A DNA stretch of 64,000 nucleotides from Cynocephalus volans (Eukaryota; Chordata; Mammalia; Dermoptera; Cynocephalidae). Under the pieces are notes generated by a model. It saw only the letters and a list, made by a program, of their open reading frames with translations. It had not been told where the DNA came from and made no database searches. Positions 1 to 11,381 of the stretch are shown here, piece after piece (position 1 is the stretch's first letter; the number at the start of each line of letters is the position of its first letter). The translations under genes and the position numbers were made by a program. Location of the stretch: NCBI RefSeq assembly GCF_027409185.1, contig NC_084465.1:26205864-26269863 (forward strand). The letters run 5' to 3'.

Positions 1-2300
1 GAAGACCCAGTGTGTGCGAGGGCTTTGATCAGCGAGGGCTTCAGTCAGCAGCTGCAGTGATGTGGAGGGGACACCCTTCCGTGACCCTCGCCCCCATAAT
101 CCCACGCAGGAGTTATTCTGTTTTTCCATCACACCCACAGCTCCGGCAGTCATGATCCCACACCGAGGGGTCAGCCCTCCAGGGCAGTAGGACAGGTCTG
201 AAGGAGCACGGACAGAGGGACCCAAAGGGAGCGCACCGTCCTCCCAGCGCACCGCACCGCAGTCAGAGAACAGTAGGCCTCTCTGCTTCAGAGGGAACCT
301 GACACGTGGCAGCTGGGTCCCTGGGGCTCTAGGTCCCACCTCTGGGGTTGCCCCTTGGTTGAGTTGCCCTGTGGAAAGTTTTTCTGCAAAGAGCTGGCCA
401 GGGGTGGGTTTGGGAAGGCTCTGAGAGCTCTGGCATCTGTTTCATGGTACCACAGTACCATGTGGGGTGGCGGCATTTTTGGTGTGACCCAACCCCTGAG
501 GTGCCCGTGTCCCCAGGCCTCCACTCATCTGCCGCTCAAAGAGGTCACCGACTTCTCCCCACCCCAGGCCCACGTCGTGTTCCAGAACCACCTCCACCGT
601 GTGCACGGCCGGGGGTCCTGCCTCCCTGGCACTTTCCTAGTGAGCCTTTTCTTCCCCCCCGAAGTCACACTCACACATCCGAGGCAGCCACAGCGACTGC
701 CCTGTGGGTTACCATGGAAACAGAACATTCTTTCCTCCTCCCTCCTAGCTGTTTACCTTGGTCAGAGACTGCGGCAAAAACCAGCCTGTCGCGGAAGGAG
801 AGGGGGAGCGGGGGCGGGGGCGGCGGTGGGGAGAGGGCAGCCAGCCCGCTCTAAACCAGATCATTCCGGTTCAGAGCGGCTCCCTCCCCTGCAGTCCCGG
901 GAACCTTTCCAGCAAGGCGGGGCCGCTGCAGAGGAAGGCTCTGGAGCCTGAGCAGCCTTAGTGGAGAGGGTCTGAGACCACCCTGGCCAGCGCCAGTGCC
1001 CAGCTGCACCCGGGCCTCCCTGGGGCCCTCCCTGCCAGTGCTGGGAGTTGGCGCGGCTCTTGGTGGTGCTGCTGCAGGTCCTGCAGGTTGTCCTCCACAC
1101 TGGGGGCCCTGGTGGCGCCGGGTGGGGGTGCTGGGAGCTGGAATCCAGCCCTTGCTCTGTGCACCCGCTGTGCCCGGGCCCAGAGCACCTTGCCCCGCTG
1201 GACCACTGCGGGTCCTACCGGCAGAGGGTCCTGCGGCGGCCAGCGGGCCCCTGTGGGTTGCTCTCTGTTGGAAGCTTCCTAGTGCTCTCAGAACAGAAGC
1301 CAACAGAAGCCAAAGCGTTCATCCCAGGTCGCCCCACCTGCCTCTCCTCCCACACCTCTCCCCAGAGACCCCGGGCTCCTGCCACGTGGCCTCTTCCCCT
1401 TCCAGAAAACTCCAGGAGCTGGGTCTTGTCCCTGCCTGGAACACTCCGGTCACTGCACGCACACTGGTTCGGTCCTCAGAGGATTCCCCAACTTTCCGTG
1501 TCCCACAGCTCCTCGTTCCTCTGCCTCGGCCTCTCGGGTGTCCCTCCTCGTCTGCTTGGGCAGGATCTCTGCCTCCCCGCCCCGCCATGGAAGCTCCCTG
1601 AAGGCAGGGCCCCATCCCGCTGCATCCCCGCCCAGCGCTGGATACGTCCCAGATGATGTTAGTGGCGGTGGCCCAGACGAGGACAAGAGCGCCAGCTCCC
1701 TGGCCTCAGGCCGCCGAGCCCCCACTCCCCGCTAGGGGGAGACCGAGCAGCCACCCGGGACGGCTTCCTGGCGACACCCCAGCGCGAGCACGAGGCCACC
1801 TTGCTGCAGCCTGCAAAGCAGCGCGGTGGACAGTGAAGCTGGGCCCGTGGCGAGGCGGCCGGGGGCGGGCGCGTCCTGCAGCCTCCCCGCCCCTGCCCCG
1901 GGCTCCACCGCCTCTGCGCGGCTGCTCTAGCCCGAATGCCACCCATCCCGGGGAGCCGGGGCGACTGGAAGGGTCTTCTGGGCCATGACCGGGGCAGACG
2001 CGCGGTGCTTCCCTTCTGGAGCAGGGCCCGGAGGCGCGGGGGGCTGGAAGTTCTTAAGGACAGAGCTTGCAGGCAAAGGCACCCTTCTCCGGGCTTTGAG
2101 GGTGTGGGTAACCACTTCCGTTCCAACCCAGGTTTGCTGAGGAGAAAATGCACTGTGAGAATGCTTGGCGGGCATGGCAGGGGACGGAGGCTGGGCTCTG
2201 AGGTTGGGGAGGTGGGGAGTTAGCTCAGGTGTAAAGCTAGAGCTCTAGTCCCGCACGCCCTACCTCCATGGTCCTCATTCTGTGGATCACATCTTTGTGG
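1..2300. other. GC- and CpG-rich segment without a recognisable gene
   Basis: Composition differs sharply from the AT-rich remainder. CpG is densest at about 1840-2050. Several frames stay open for 60-200 codons, as expected in GC-rich DNA, but none shows a domain, a convincing exon structure or a protein I know. It could be a promoter/CpG island of a gene outside the window or lineage-specific sequence. A poly-G/C stretch at about 808-830 and a perfect 8-bp-arm inverted repeat at 443-462 are the only local structures seen. Confidence 0.5.
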
Positions 2301-4380
2301 GAGGCGAGTCTGGGCAGTGCAGGGTGAGCAAGGGGCAGATGCCCACATCCTGAACCGTGACCTGATCTTGGCTGTTTCGGGGTGAGGTTTAGGTGGTAAA
2401 TAAGAACCCAGATGTCTGAGTGGCTCGATGTATTTCTTTGGGGTTGCTTTCTCTTCTTTTCACAGATGCCATTTGCAATGCTGCTCTAAAGCTCCTGACC
2501 TGGTGTGGGATCCCAAAATAGGAAGTTGCCAGAGCTCCCAGCTGCCTGTTCTTCTCTCTTCCCTAGCCCTGGAGCTGGGCCGGGAGGGTCCTGACCTTCC
2601 TGACTGAGCAGTGCTTGGCCCCTTCCTTCCTACCTGGACTGCTGTTGAGCTGGTTGCTGGCGAATCTGAGAAAAGTGTCTCACTTTTGCATTTGAGACTG
2701 CCAGGCCGTATCCTAGGCCTGCGTAGGATGAGCAGATTTGCCAGGTCTGCTGTGTGTCACTCAGAAACCCTCCTCCTCTTCTCACTTGCTGTAGAGGAAA
2801 GAACCCTGCTCTAGAATAATGTTCTTGCTTGATTTTATGAATGGACAGGGTAGGGAGGAAGAGGGTTTGGGCCACAGGATAAAACTACACTTAAAACTCG
2901 ACAGATTGTGAATTTTTTAAAAATCCCCTCCCTCCCCTCCATTTTTTCCTTCCACTAACCTCCAGGATTGGCTTTTAAATCGAAGATTCCCAAATACCAG
3001 TCAGACTGCATCTGAATCAGTGAGGAACTTCAAAATACTCACAAATACTCTAGCAGCACCCTTTGAAACTCCCAATCCTTTACAGCCTGTTTAGCCAGAA
3101 GAGACCCAGATTTGCAGTGTTCTGAGGAAGAGCTAAATTCAAAGAGCTGGGAAAGCCTGTGCTTTAAAAGAGGAAAAAACAAACAAAAAACCAGAAACAC
3201 AGTTAAAAACCTGAAGTCCCTGCTGCAGCCCTTCTCACTTCACACCCAGTCTTAATACTGTGAGCTCCTTTGGTGGTTTTTTGTTTGGGATACTTACATC
3301 TCTCATTAATACGCTTACCTGGCTATTGCTTTATGACGTTCTATACATTACCTTCTTGCTATGGAGAGAATTCATCTCACTCATGTCACTACCTTCTCTC
3401 CCCTCATCCTCTTACGTTTCTTTATTGGTTCACTTTGTAATTTTTAGTAAATACTTGGCTTTTATTTCTGTGCTATCAACTATAGAGAGCAATAAGTCAA
3501 GACCTATATATGCATGCTATATATGCATGCCAGGCATCACTCTGAGCACTTCACCCATAGTCATTTAAGCCACACAATAACGTCAAGAGATAGTTTACTA
3601 TTCTTAGCCCCATTTTAGGGAAAGTAAGGCTATTTTACTGTTATTTTAGTGGTTCTCCAAGAAGGAGAGGAGGTAAATGTGTGTAGTCCATCTGCCATCT
3701 TTACACTGAGTTCTAACAGGGCAAGGACTGGGAAACACTCATTCTGGCCTTTGTAGTAGAGTTCCCTGCTGGACAGTTGAGAATGACAGTAACAAGTCAC
3801 GTAGCAAGGTCTCCCATCTTGGCCAGCCCTGGCCGGTTAGCTCAGCTGTGGGATGGGGATTCCCAACTAGCTTTAAACCAGCTGAACTGAAATCAATTGA
3901 AGAGTTTGTTAAAACACCTACTAAAACTGAATCTTTGGGATTTGGGTCCAAGAATCTGCATTTTAAACAAGAATGAATCATGGTGTGGAAGCCAGTGGAT
4001 CATAGGCGGCTGGCAGCTGGCCTTGTTCTATTCCCTCCACCATTTTCAGCGCTCTCACTTAGTGCCTGCATTACATAAGTGGGTATCCAGACTGTGGTGC
4101 TCACTAAAACCTGCCTGGTTTTTGTAGCAGACCTCCCATCACGGTGGGATCAGCGATCCTATTATCAAGATCAAGGTGAGGAGGTAACTCTAGTCCAGTC
4201 TTAGTGCTATACATGTATGATGCTCCCCATTAAAGCTCCAGGCCTTTGGCCAAGCATCCTAATCACAGAATGTTAGATCTGAAAGGGACCTTGGGGATTA
4301 TGTAGCCAACCTCCTCATTTGACAGAGAAGTAAACCAAGACCCAAAGAAAAGCCAGTCGCACATAGAACAAGACTATTAT
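2300..4380. other. Intergenic flank with old repeat fragments
   Basis: No gene recognised. Degraded MIR-like sequence at about 3530-3650 (minus) and MER5-type hAT-like fragments at about 2975-3150 and 3855-3975 (ending AAGAATCTGCATTTTAAACA). A 13-bp tandem repeat containing TATATGCATG lies at 3504-3530. Confidence 0.4.
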
Positions 4381-4382
4381 GA

Positions 4383-4545
4383 GGACCGGCCCGTGGCTCG
4401 CTCGAGAGAGTGTGGTGCTGATAACACCAAGGCCACGGGTTCGGATCCTATACAGGGATGGCCTGTTCACTCAAGGGCTGAGCGTGGTGCTGACAACACC
4501 AAGCCAAGGGTTAAGATCCCCTTACCGCTCATCTTTAAAAAACAG
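4383..4545 (+). mobile_element. tRNA-Ile-derived SINE, dimer (CYN/t-SINE type)
   Basis: Two tRNA-like units head to tail: the first with GCCCGTGGCTCGCTC (A-box region) and GGGTTCGGATCC (B box), the second with its own GGGTTAAGATCC. It ends in a short A-run. Flanked by 11-bp duplications GACTATTATGA (4372-4382) and GACGATTATGA (4546-4556), one mismatch. Confidence 0.9.
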
Positions 4546-4605
4546 GACGATTATGAATTGAGACAGGAGCAGAGCCCTTGTCTCCCAACCCTGGGGTCAT
4601 CTCCT

Positions 4606-4815
4606 TCTAGAACTGCACTAATAGGTAGCCACAAGTCACATGTGGCTATTTACATTTAAATAAATAAAAATGTAAAATTCAGTTCTTCAGTCACACTAGC
4701 CACATTTGAAGTGCTCAATAGCTATCTATGGCTAGTGGCTACCACCACACTGGATAAAGCACGTATAGAACATTTCCTTCATTGCCGAAAGCTCTGTTGG
4801 ACTAGTGCTGATCTA
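4606..4815. mobile_element. hAT/Charlie-type non-autonomous DNA transposon remnant
   Basis: Contains the inverted motif pair CCACAAGTCACATGTGGCTA and CTATGGCTAGTGGCTACC around an AT-rich centre, a familiar old mammalian hAT MITE layout. A longer relative lies at 23398-23700. I do not assign an exact family name. Confidence 0.6.
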
Positions 4816-6002
4816 GAACCTCGGCCTTCCATTTGAAGGTAGATGGAAACTGGATGGTTTTACCAGTGTCTTTTCCCTTCAAACAATTACTGCAAGAGGT
4901 TAACTCCAAGAGAATGTGGCTGTACTGTTCAGTTATAACAGCTTAGTAAATAGCATTTTGACAAACTAGAATTTTATACATGTAACTGGAATATACATGT
5001 AACTGGAAGAAGACGACCACCCAAACTGACTAAGCCACTGAAACCCTTCCCATAGGCCAACATGGGGCTAGATGCCTTATCTAAGAACTGAATCAGATAC
5101 AAACAGGAGTCCATTTCAAAGCACCTTTAGGTCTTAAGTCCAAAAGGTATAGGGGTTCATTTCTCATTCCTAAGTACGTCTGAGGGGAGTATACTCTAGA
5201 AGAGGTAGGAAAAATAAACCAAAGGAAATAAGACTGCTGTGCATTATAAATGTAAACTACTAACTTTAAGGTGGTTGAATGGGTAGAAATTGTTTCTCTC
5301 CTGCCTTGTAGATTTATACCGTAATATCTAAGATTATTTGCCCTTGGAGTGTGTGTTTGGTCCATTAGTCAGTCAGCGGAAACACTGAAAAGTAAGAAGC
5401 ATACGGGAGATTCTGGGAGATCGTAAAAGTGACCAGACTTGGAATGTTCTTGCCTACTCTGAACTTAACAGTCTAGGGGAAACATACTGCTGGAAAAAGG
5501 GCTGGAGGGTGAAGCACCTCAAAGCAGAGGATTTAGAGAGGGAAGCATCTGGAAGACCAAGGCCAGGGCTAGGAACGTGGTTTCATCCCCAAAGGACCCT
5601 TGCACAGGGCTCAGCTCCTCTGGAGCTTTTGCTTTGCATTATAAAGACAGTCATCTGACACTATATGTATAGATTCACATTTTCCCTTCAAATTCCCTGT
5701 AACTTCAAATTCCCAGCCCTTTAGAAAAGTCTTTATCGCCCACACAAACTTGTCCTAGTGGCGGTTTGGGGAATACGGGATGGGCAGTAAGAGGGAGTGT
5801 GGCCGGCCCCACAGTTGCTCCTTGCTGATGTCCCTGTATAGGGAGATTTCTATTGAGGGAACTATTGTGTGTCCAGGAGTGTCCAGATGGTGGGCAAACA
5901 GGAGAACCCGTGGGGGTGGGGTGGAGGAAGCGAGATGACTCAAATATTCTAGGGAAAAGCTGACCCTGGTGGTGGTGGTAAAGGGGGTGGTGGAGATGGG
6001 TG
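4816..6002. other. Unique intergenic sequence, nothing recognised
   Basis: No gene or clear transposon. A short direct repeat, ATACATGTAACTGGA, occurs at 4976-4990 and 4993-5007. GT/GGT-rich sequence lies near 5970-5995. Confidence 0.4.
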
Positions 6003-6128
6003 GGACTGATGCTTATATCATACAGGCGAGCTCACATACATAAATGACCATCAGACAATCAAGGTGGACTGATGCTTACATCATACAGGCCAGCTCACAT
6101 ACATAAATGACCATCAGACAATCAAGGT
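6003..6128. repeat. Tandem duplication, two 63-bp units
   Basis: Units 6003-6065 and 6066-6128 both begin GGACTGATGCTTA and end AATCAAGGT. I see only two differences (T/C and G/C), so the duplication looks recent. It sits immediately beyond the candidate distal poly(A) signal. Confidence 0.93.
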
Positions 6129-6157
6129 GGCCTTGAACCAAATAGATTTGGATAAGA

Positions 6158-6163
6158 TTTATT
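6158..6163 (-). terminator. Candidate distal poly(A) signal AATAAA of KLHDC10
   Basis: AATAAA read on the minus strand. Sequence 20-60 nt further on (about 6140 down to 6100) is TG-rich with TTGTCTGATGG and TGTATGTGAG, as expected of a downstream element. That downstream part lies inside a 63-bp tandem duplication (6003-6128). Confidence 0.45.
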
Positions 6164-7736
6164 GATCTGATTGTTTTAGAAAACCAACAGCAAAACACTG
6201 ACAAGGTACATAAATACAGATTGAACATTTTAGGGTAAATTCACTATATTTCCTACCTGCTTGTAGGAAACCAGGTAAGGTGGAAAAGCTGTCCTGATCA
6301 TATGGCATGCACACTGGACTGCAAAAGGACTTCCACAATATTTAACAGGACTGTGGCAAATAGCTTTAAAGTAAGGCAAGCGTTGTGCGTGGCCTAAGCA
6401 TACCCTGTAGGAAGAGCAAAGCCCAGGCTCACCCCTCAAACACTGTGTTTCAGAGAGAGGCTTCCCTTTCTTGCCTAGGTTCTTCCAGTAAATTCATCAT
6501 TGGCAGGTGCCTTTACAGGGAGATGCCTGTGCCCTCCCCCTGCGCAGACTGTGTACAAGGCTTTAGAGAAAGTTTGTGTTTGCTGATGCCTCCTTTGTAT
6601 TCTAAATGTGTAACTACTAAAACGGCAATTACTACTGCTTGGTGAAATTGTTTGTTTCTCTGAAAACTACCTCTGACTCACCCCGTACACTGACTAGGCA
6701 GGGCCTTTAAAAAACTTCTAAAAAGTTTTTTTAAAAATTAAAAACATGAAAATTACACTAAAAAGATGGTACCACATTTGAAGCACAACTCAGAACTTTT
6801 GTTCATAACACCAGACTAGGGAAAAAGTCGCTTTCCACTGAGTCAAACCACCTTAGAAAGGAAACGCCATTGCTGGGCATGATCAGCAGCAACACACACA
6901 GAGGTCACAGAACTCTACCAAGCCTACCTCAGGCCCTGCCAGTGCTCCTAGAGTTCCAAGGTATCTGGGCAATCAAATCAATTTAAGCTAACAGTCACCA
7001 GTTTTTGGTGCTTATGATTATAGGACCATAAACCCTCATCCACCCTGGAGCCCAATGGCAGAAAAATGAAAAAAAAAAAAAAGAGAAAATGGTATTTTGT
7101 GCTACATCAGAACGCTACCAGGTAGACAATTCAGTAACCTGTGCCACTTTCTAAACATCTGTAAGACCACATAAAAACAAACTGGTTTTACAGAATATTA
7201 AGACCAAGATAGTCTTAGTGGGTAATTTGATTTTTTCTATATGCAAAACTATATGACTGGAAAAGCTATCTCCAAAGGAAGAAACAAGACTCCTGTATGA
7301 TTAGAGGAAAAGCAAGTATCTGTCAAGAACCAAAGAAATCTGTTCAGATAATAAGATTTTCCCCTGCATCATACACAGCTTTTTCTTCCCACAGGTGCTA
7401 AGAGTTCTTTGGTGGTTATAGGAGAGACAACCTAGAACTCAGAGTAGGAGATTATGCTGAAGGGTGACATCTTAACTCAAGATTACCACCCATGGCTCCT
7501 AATTTTAGTGTTCAACGGTTGTCAGATTGACCAATTACAGCTAGCTGGGCTGCTTATATGTTCACCAGTTCCTAGCCCCTCCATGATTCCTTCTTTTCTA
7601 ACTTCTCATTAGCCACATTCCTTTGAAAAGGAGTGCTTGTGGGAAAGGGGTAAGGAGGAAAGAGAAATGTAAATGAATCAACTGTTTGATAGAAAAGTTG
7701 AAACACTGATTATCTATGGATTTCAATGATCTGTGC

Positions 7737-7742
7737 TTTATT
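7737..7742 (-). terminator. Candidate proximal poly(A) signal AATAAA
   Basis: A minus-strand AATAAA hexamer inside the inferred 3' UTR. No transcript evidence is available; it is listed because alternative 3' ends are common in long UTRs. Confidence 0.25.
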
Positions 7743-7962
7743 CTTGCTACTCTGGATAACCAAAGTTCACTGTTAACATACCTTTTGCTTTAAAATGTTC
7801 ATTTGTTTATTGTTATACTTTTAAATCTAGCTATGTAAGGGGCCTGAATGGTTTAGAGCACATTTTTACATTACATCATTAGGGCCCTGAAAAAAGAAAA
7901 TTCTGCCAATGGAAAGGGTGTTGTTAGGCCCCTGAAGAACAGTTAAAATTTCAATCTATTCT

Positions 7963-8072
7963 ACGCCGGCCCGTGGCTCACTCGGTAGAGTGCGGTGCTG
8001 ATAACACCAAGGCCACGGGTTCCGATCCTATATAGGGATGGCCGGTTTGCTCACTGGCTGAGCGTGGTGCTG
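7963..8072 (+). mobile_element. Tailless, 3'-truncated tRNA-derived SINE in the 3' UTR
   Basis: A full first unit (GCCCGTGGCTCACTCGGTAG through GGGTTCCGATCC) plus the start of the second unit, stopping abruptly at GCGTGGTGCTG. There is no A-rich tail. It is bounded by perfect 18-bp duplications, AAAATTTCAATCTATTCT, at 7945-7962 and 8073-8090. Losing the 3' end while keeping a perfect duplication is not the usual LINE-1 outcome. Confidence 0.92.
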
Positions 8073-8125
8073 AAAATTTCAATCTATTCTGTATCGCTTT
8101 ATATTTTTTCCAGGATGTGGAAAAC

Positions 8126-8170
8126 ACTTTATTAAGTGAAGAAAGCATCACTTTCTTCTCTTAATAAAGT
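8126..8170. other. 20-bp inverted repeat with 5-nt loop (3' UTR hairpin)
   Basis: Left arm 8126-8145 and right arm 8151-8170 pair over 20 positions with one mismatch, around the loop CATCA. On the transcribed (minus) strand the hairpin contains AATAAA at 8133-8128 in one arm. It lies 36 bp from the end of the tailless SINE duplication. The pairing is visible directly; a function is not known. Confidence 0.85.
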
Positions 8171-11100
8171 ATTACATTCCCAGATAAATTAGTATATACA
8201 TGGGAGAACTGATAGTATTAAATACTAGGTTTTAATTTTCTATTTAAGAAATTACTTACAGATGGACTTCTTTGTTCCTGGGCAAAGAAATGTAGAAAGA
8301 CATGCGAACACGAGATAGTACAAAGACAACTGGGGAAAAAAAAAATCTCGACTCTAACATATTCAAGGAACAATAAGTCTCTAAGAATTGCAGTAAGAAA
8401 TCATGGATTTGAAAATCCAGCTTTACCAAGAGTGGGCTTAAGCCAGCCAGTCACATCTGAAATTTTTGGCATAATTTGACTCTAAAGTAATGAGGTGGCT
8501 TCCCCAAGAAAGATACAAAAAAGTAGTCTACTTGCTTTATAGTCACACCCTATATATAATCTGTATATATCCATATGTGTTTCTATATATTGCACTTCAA
8601 TTTACAGGACTGTAGTAAGATGGCTGGGAGTACCTCAGAGAGGAAGAGAAGCAGCAGGCATAAACTTTCCTAAATCAAGTAACAGTATCAGGAATTCAGA
8701 GTGCTGGTTATAGATATACTAAAATGCCTGGTGACCCCTTATATTAAATCCCAGTCTTCTACATTTAAGTCGTCATACCCACAGTCTCATTTGGCATCCA
8801 GAACATGTGCATATGTGTGGTTCTATAGCACTCAGGGCCAGTCACACTACATCATTTTCACTAGTGTTATATTAAAAGAAGTCACTTTAGATCAAGGATA
8901 TGTACTTATGTTAAAATTTCACACACAGGTCTTTGATGTCAGGTCTCTAAAGTCTACCTCAAAGAAGACTACCCTCCAAAGGCTTAGAAAGGATGCTAGC
9001 AAGTGTGCATTGAACCAGACCGCATCTTTCTCCAGCTTTCTGATGTAGCAGAGCTAGAGACCCGCTTATTTCCTAAGGACCGTGGAAGTCTAAGCATAGA
9101 GGCTGAGCACTCAATATTTGTTCCCTATATAAATCCATAACAAAAATCCTTTCAGCATCCTAGACAGCATGATTTGTTTAATCTGGGGTATATTTTCACC
9201 AAATATCCAAAGACCAGGCTGGAGTCATGCAGCAAAGCTCTGTTTTGAACTAATGGAGCTACTCAGACTGACTTGCTCTGGAGAGAGCTCCCCAGAGGAG
9301 CAAGCCTAGCAGTGAGCGGTAAGAGGTTAAATGCCACAGAGACTGGTAATGGCGAGATGGGAGAGGGGCATGGGAACCCCTAGAGGAGTTTCCCCCTTTT
9401 CCTGCTTCTCACTCTCCAAAAAGGACCCAAATTCACAGATGAGTGGTTATTACAAGACTCTGCAAAATACAGTTTCCATGAACTCAACACGACATGGATG
9501 GGACATTATAATAAGGCCAAGAAGTTAGGAGTCCACGTCTAGGGGCCACGGTTTTCTCTTCTGCAGAACTGTACAATGGATGGTAACTTTTTAGCCATAA
9601 CTCAAAGGTGATTTTAAATCCATACATAAGCTAAAGAGATCCCTTCTAAGATGAAGGAAAAAGAATAATTTTAAAAGCTAGGTGAAAAAGAGGCACTTAA
9701 AGGAAAAAATGTGTCCCAAATTTCCCATGTCTCCTGGTGAGAGGTGACCTGCAAGAAAATCCACAAGGAGCACTCCTGCCTGCATTCAGCACCTCGAGGA
9801 CACCTATAGACTTCCAGATGCTCATGGCGAGTGACCTGCTCAACATCTCTAGCAGCCTGATGGCTAAACAAGTGACAATTTAGGTCATTTTTCTTTCTAT
9901 AATTAACAACAAAACAAACCGGAACTAAAATCTCACATCAAAAAAGCAAATGATACTCAGTTTCATTCCTTCCTCATGCTAGTTTTTAAATGATACTGGT
10001 TCTTCAAGGAGGATGACCCCAGGACCTTTTATCCAATTACTAGACAATTACAGCACCATGCACATTAAAGCACACAGAAAAGGAGGCAACAAACTAAAGA
10101 AAAAATCATGGACCAACTGCCTGAGAAAATGGCAGACACACAGTCCAGAGATTAGAAAAGAAGCAGATTCTGAAAAAGAAATGGCCAATATGGAAGGCAA
10201 AGCTCACAGCCCAGCCAGAAGCCAAGCGAACAAACCCAGAAGGGCAGGCTCTTTCTGCCCTTCTCTTCTCTGGCCTCGCCCACCAGCATGTGTTTATGTC
10301 CCACAGCATTTACACTGCATATTTAAGGTCTGCAATTTCTCATGAAAAAGTCAAAGTGATACTTAAAACCATTAATAAGCACAGGAGAATTTCAAAACTG
10401 CCCAGAATGAAAAACTATGACTACTATAAGTTTCTTAATTTGAAACATTCTCAGTGCTATTATTTGTAAGAGCAACAGCAAAGAGCACGACCACAACACA
10501 CACAGTAGTCTTCTGACAAGCCAACTCTAACCATTGCTGGCATAAGGATGAGAAAAGAAGTCACTAACCAAGAGTTGCTGAGTTGCTTAACTTTCCTCCA
10601 AAGACAAAGGATAGGTCTGGGTATCTATGCAGCAAGGTGTCAACCACTGCTGCCAGTAGATCCAGCTACTCAACTAGACACATCTTGAAAATACTAAGTT
10701 AAACACCTACGTTTAAGTATAACCTGCAAGATTCTCAAAGTTAGCCTTCTCATTCTATCCTCCTAACTTGTTGTTGCTGGATTTTCTTAACTTTTTATTT
10801 GTTGATGATACAGTTTAAATTTTAGCACATTGGCTGACATGGTCATATGTTCAGAATTCTTTTAAAACAACTTCATCTTATCTTGATAAACATTATTAAG
10901 GTACTTTTAGACTTTCCCTCACCTGTATCAAAAGAAGAGGGAGTATGTGTGTGTACTGAGGCAGGAGGGAGAGAAGCAAAGAAGGAAGTAATGGGAAAGT
11001 GAGATGTCCATAAACTTAAAAACCAATTTACAGAAAGGCATCTGATGTATTTTCTGAATAAGGCCTTGATCAGGGTAACCAATCCTCTTTGTAGCACATT

Positions 11101-11171
11101 CTACACTGCCCATAAATAAAGGAGTCTCTTTAAATTAACATTTCCAGTATCAATGAACAGTCCAGAAATCC

Positions 11172-11381
11172 TCATTTCAAGCGCTCGATGAGTCCCTGTG
11201 TAAGTCCAAGGTGCAGAAGCTGTGTTCGGGAGAGGTTGGCTAGGTTAGGGAAGGCCGCGAGCAGCTTCTCCCATGCCAGTTCCAGCAGGCTCGGTACCAC
11301 CAGCCAGATCTTAAACAACGACCCAGTCCGTTTGTTTTCATGGATGTTCACCACTCCTCCATGAATGTACATGCAACCAGC
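11172..11381 (-). CDS. KLHDC10: KLHDC10 coding exon 10 (residues 374-442 and stop)
   Basis: The acceptor ends TTCATAG before 11381; the TGA stop is 11174-11172. It encodes AGCMYIHGGVVN (Gly381-Gly382, sixth blade), a linker, and a Leu-rich tail. SLLELAWEKLL at 404-414 fits the loose BC-box pattern (small residue-Leu-x3-small-x3-hydrophobic), consistent with elongin C binding known for this family. The motif call is inference. Confidence 0.97.
   Translation of the reverse strand, partial: AGCMYIHGGVVNIHENKRTGSLFKIWLVVPSLLELAWEKLLAAFPNLANLSRTQLLHLGLTQGLIERLK

Larger units (their letters stand above)
6140..11171 (-). other. KLHDC10: Probable KLHDC10 3' untranslated region (about 5 kb)
   Basis: No coding sequence is recognised here. 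Most of it is not repeat-derived apart from one tailless SINE (7963-8072), which suggests retained, transcribed sequence. Minus-strand AATAAA hexamers occur at 8133-8128, 7742-7737 and 6163-6158. The last is followed by a GU-rich stretch, so I take it as the distal end. The extent is inference; a shorter isoform ending near 8.1 kb or 7.7 kb is possible. Confidence 0.55.

Noticed and set aside
355..1656. Several long open frames (up to about 200 codons) on both strands in the GC-rich left end
   Set aside because: GC-rich DNA has few stops by chance. The frames overlap in all directions, show no domain, and none extends across a plausible splice junction into a known protein.
3828..3846. Short SINE-like stub GGCCGGTTAGCTCAGC
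   Set aside because: Only about 17 bp match the 5' end of the SINE, with no B box, tail or duplication; too short to call.
8128..8133. AATAAA in the 8.1-kb hairpin as the main poly(A) site
   Set aside because: It lies inside a stable stem and no clear TG-rich element follows it; kept only as a possible alternative site.
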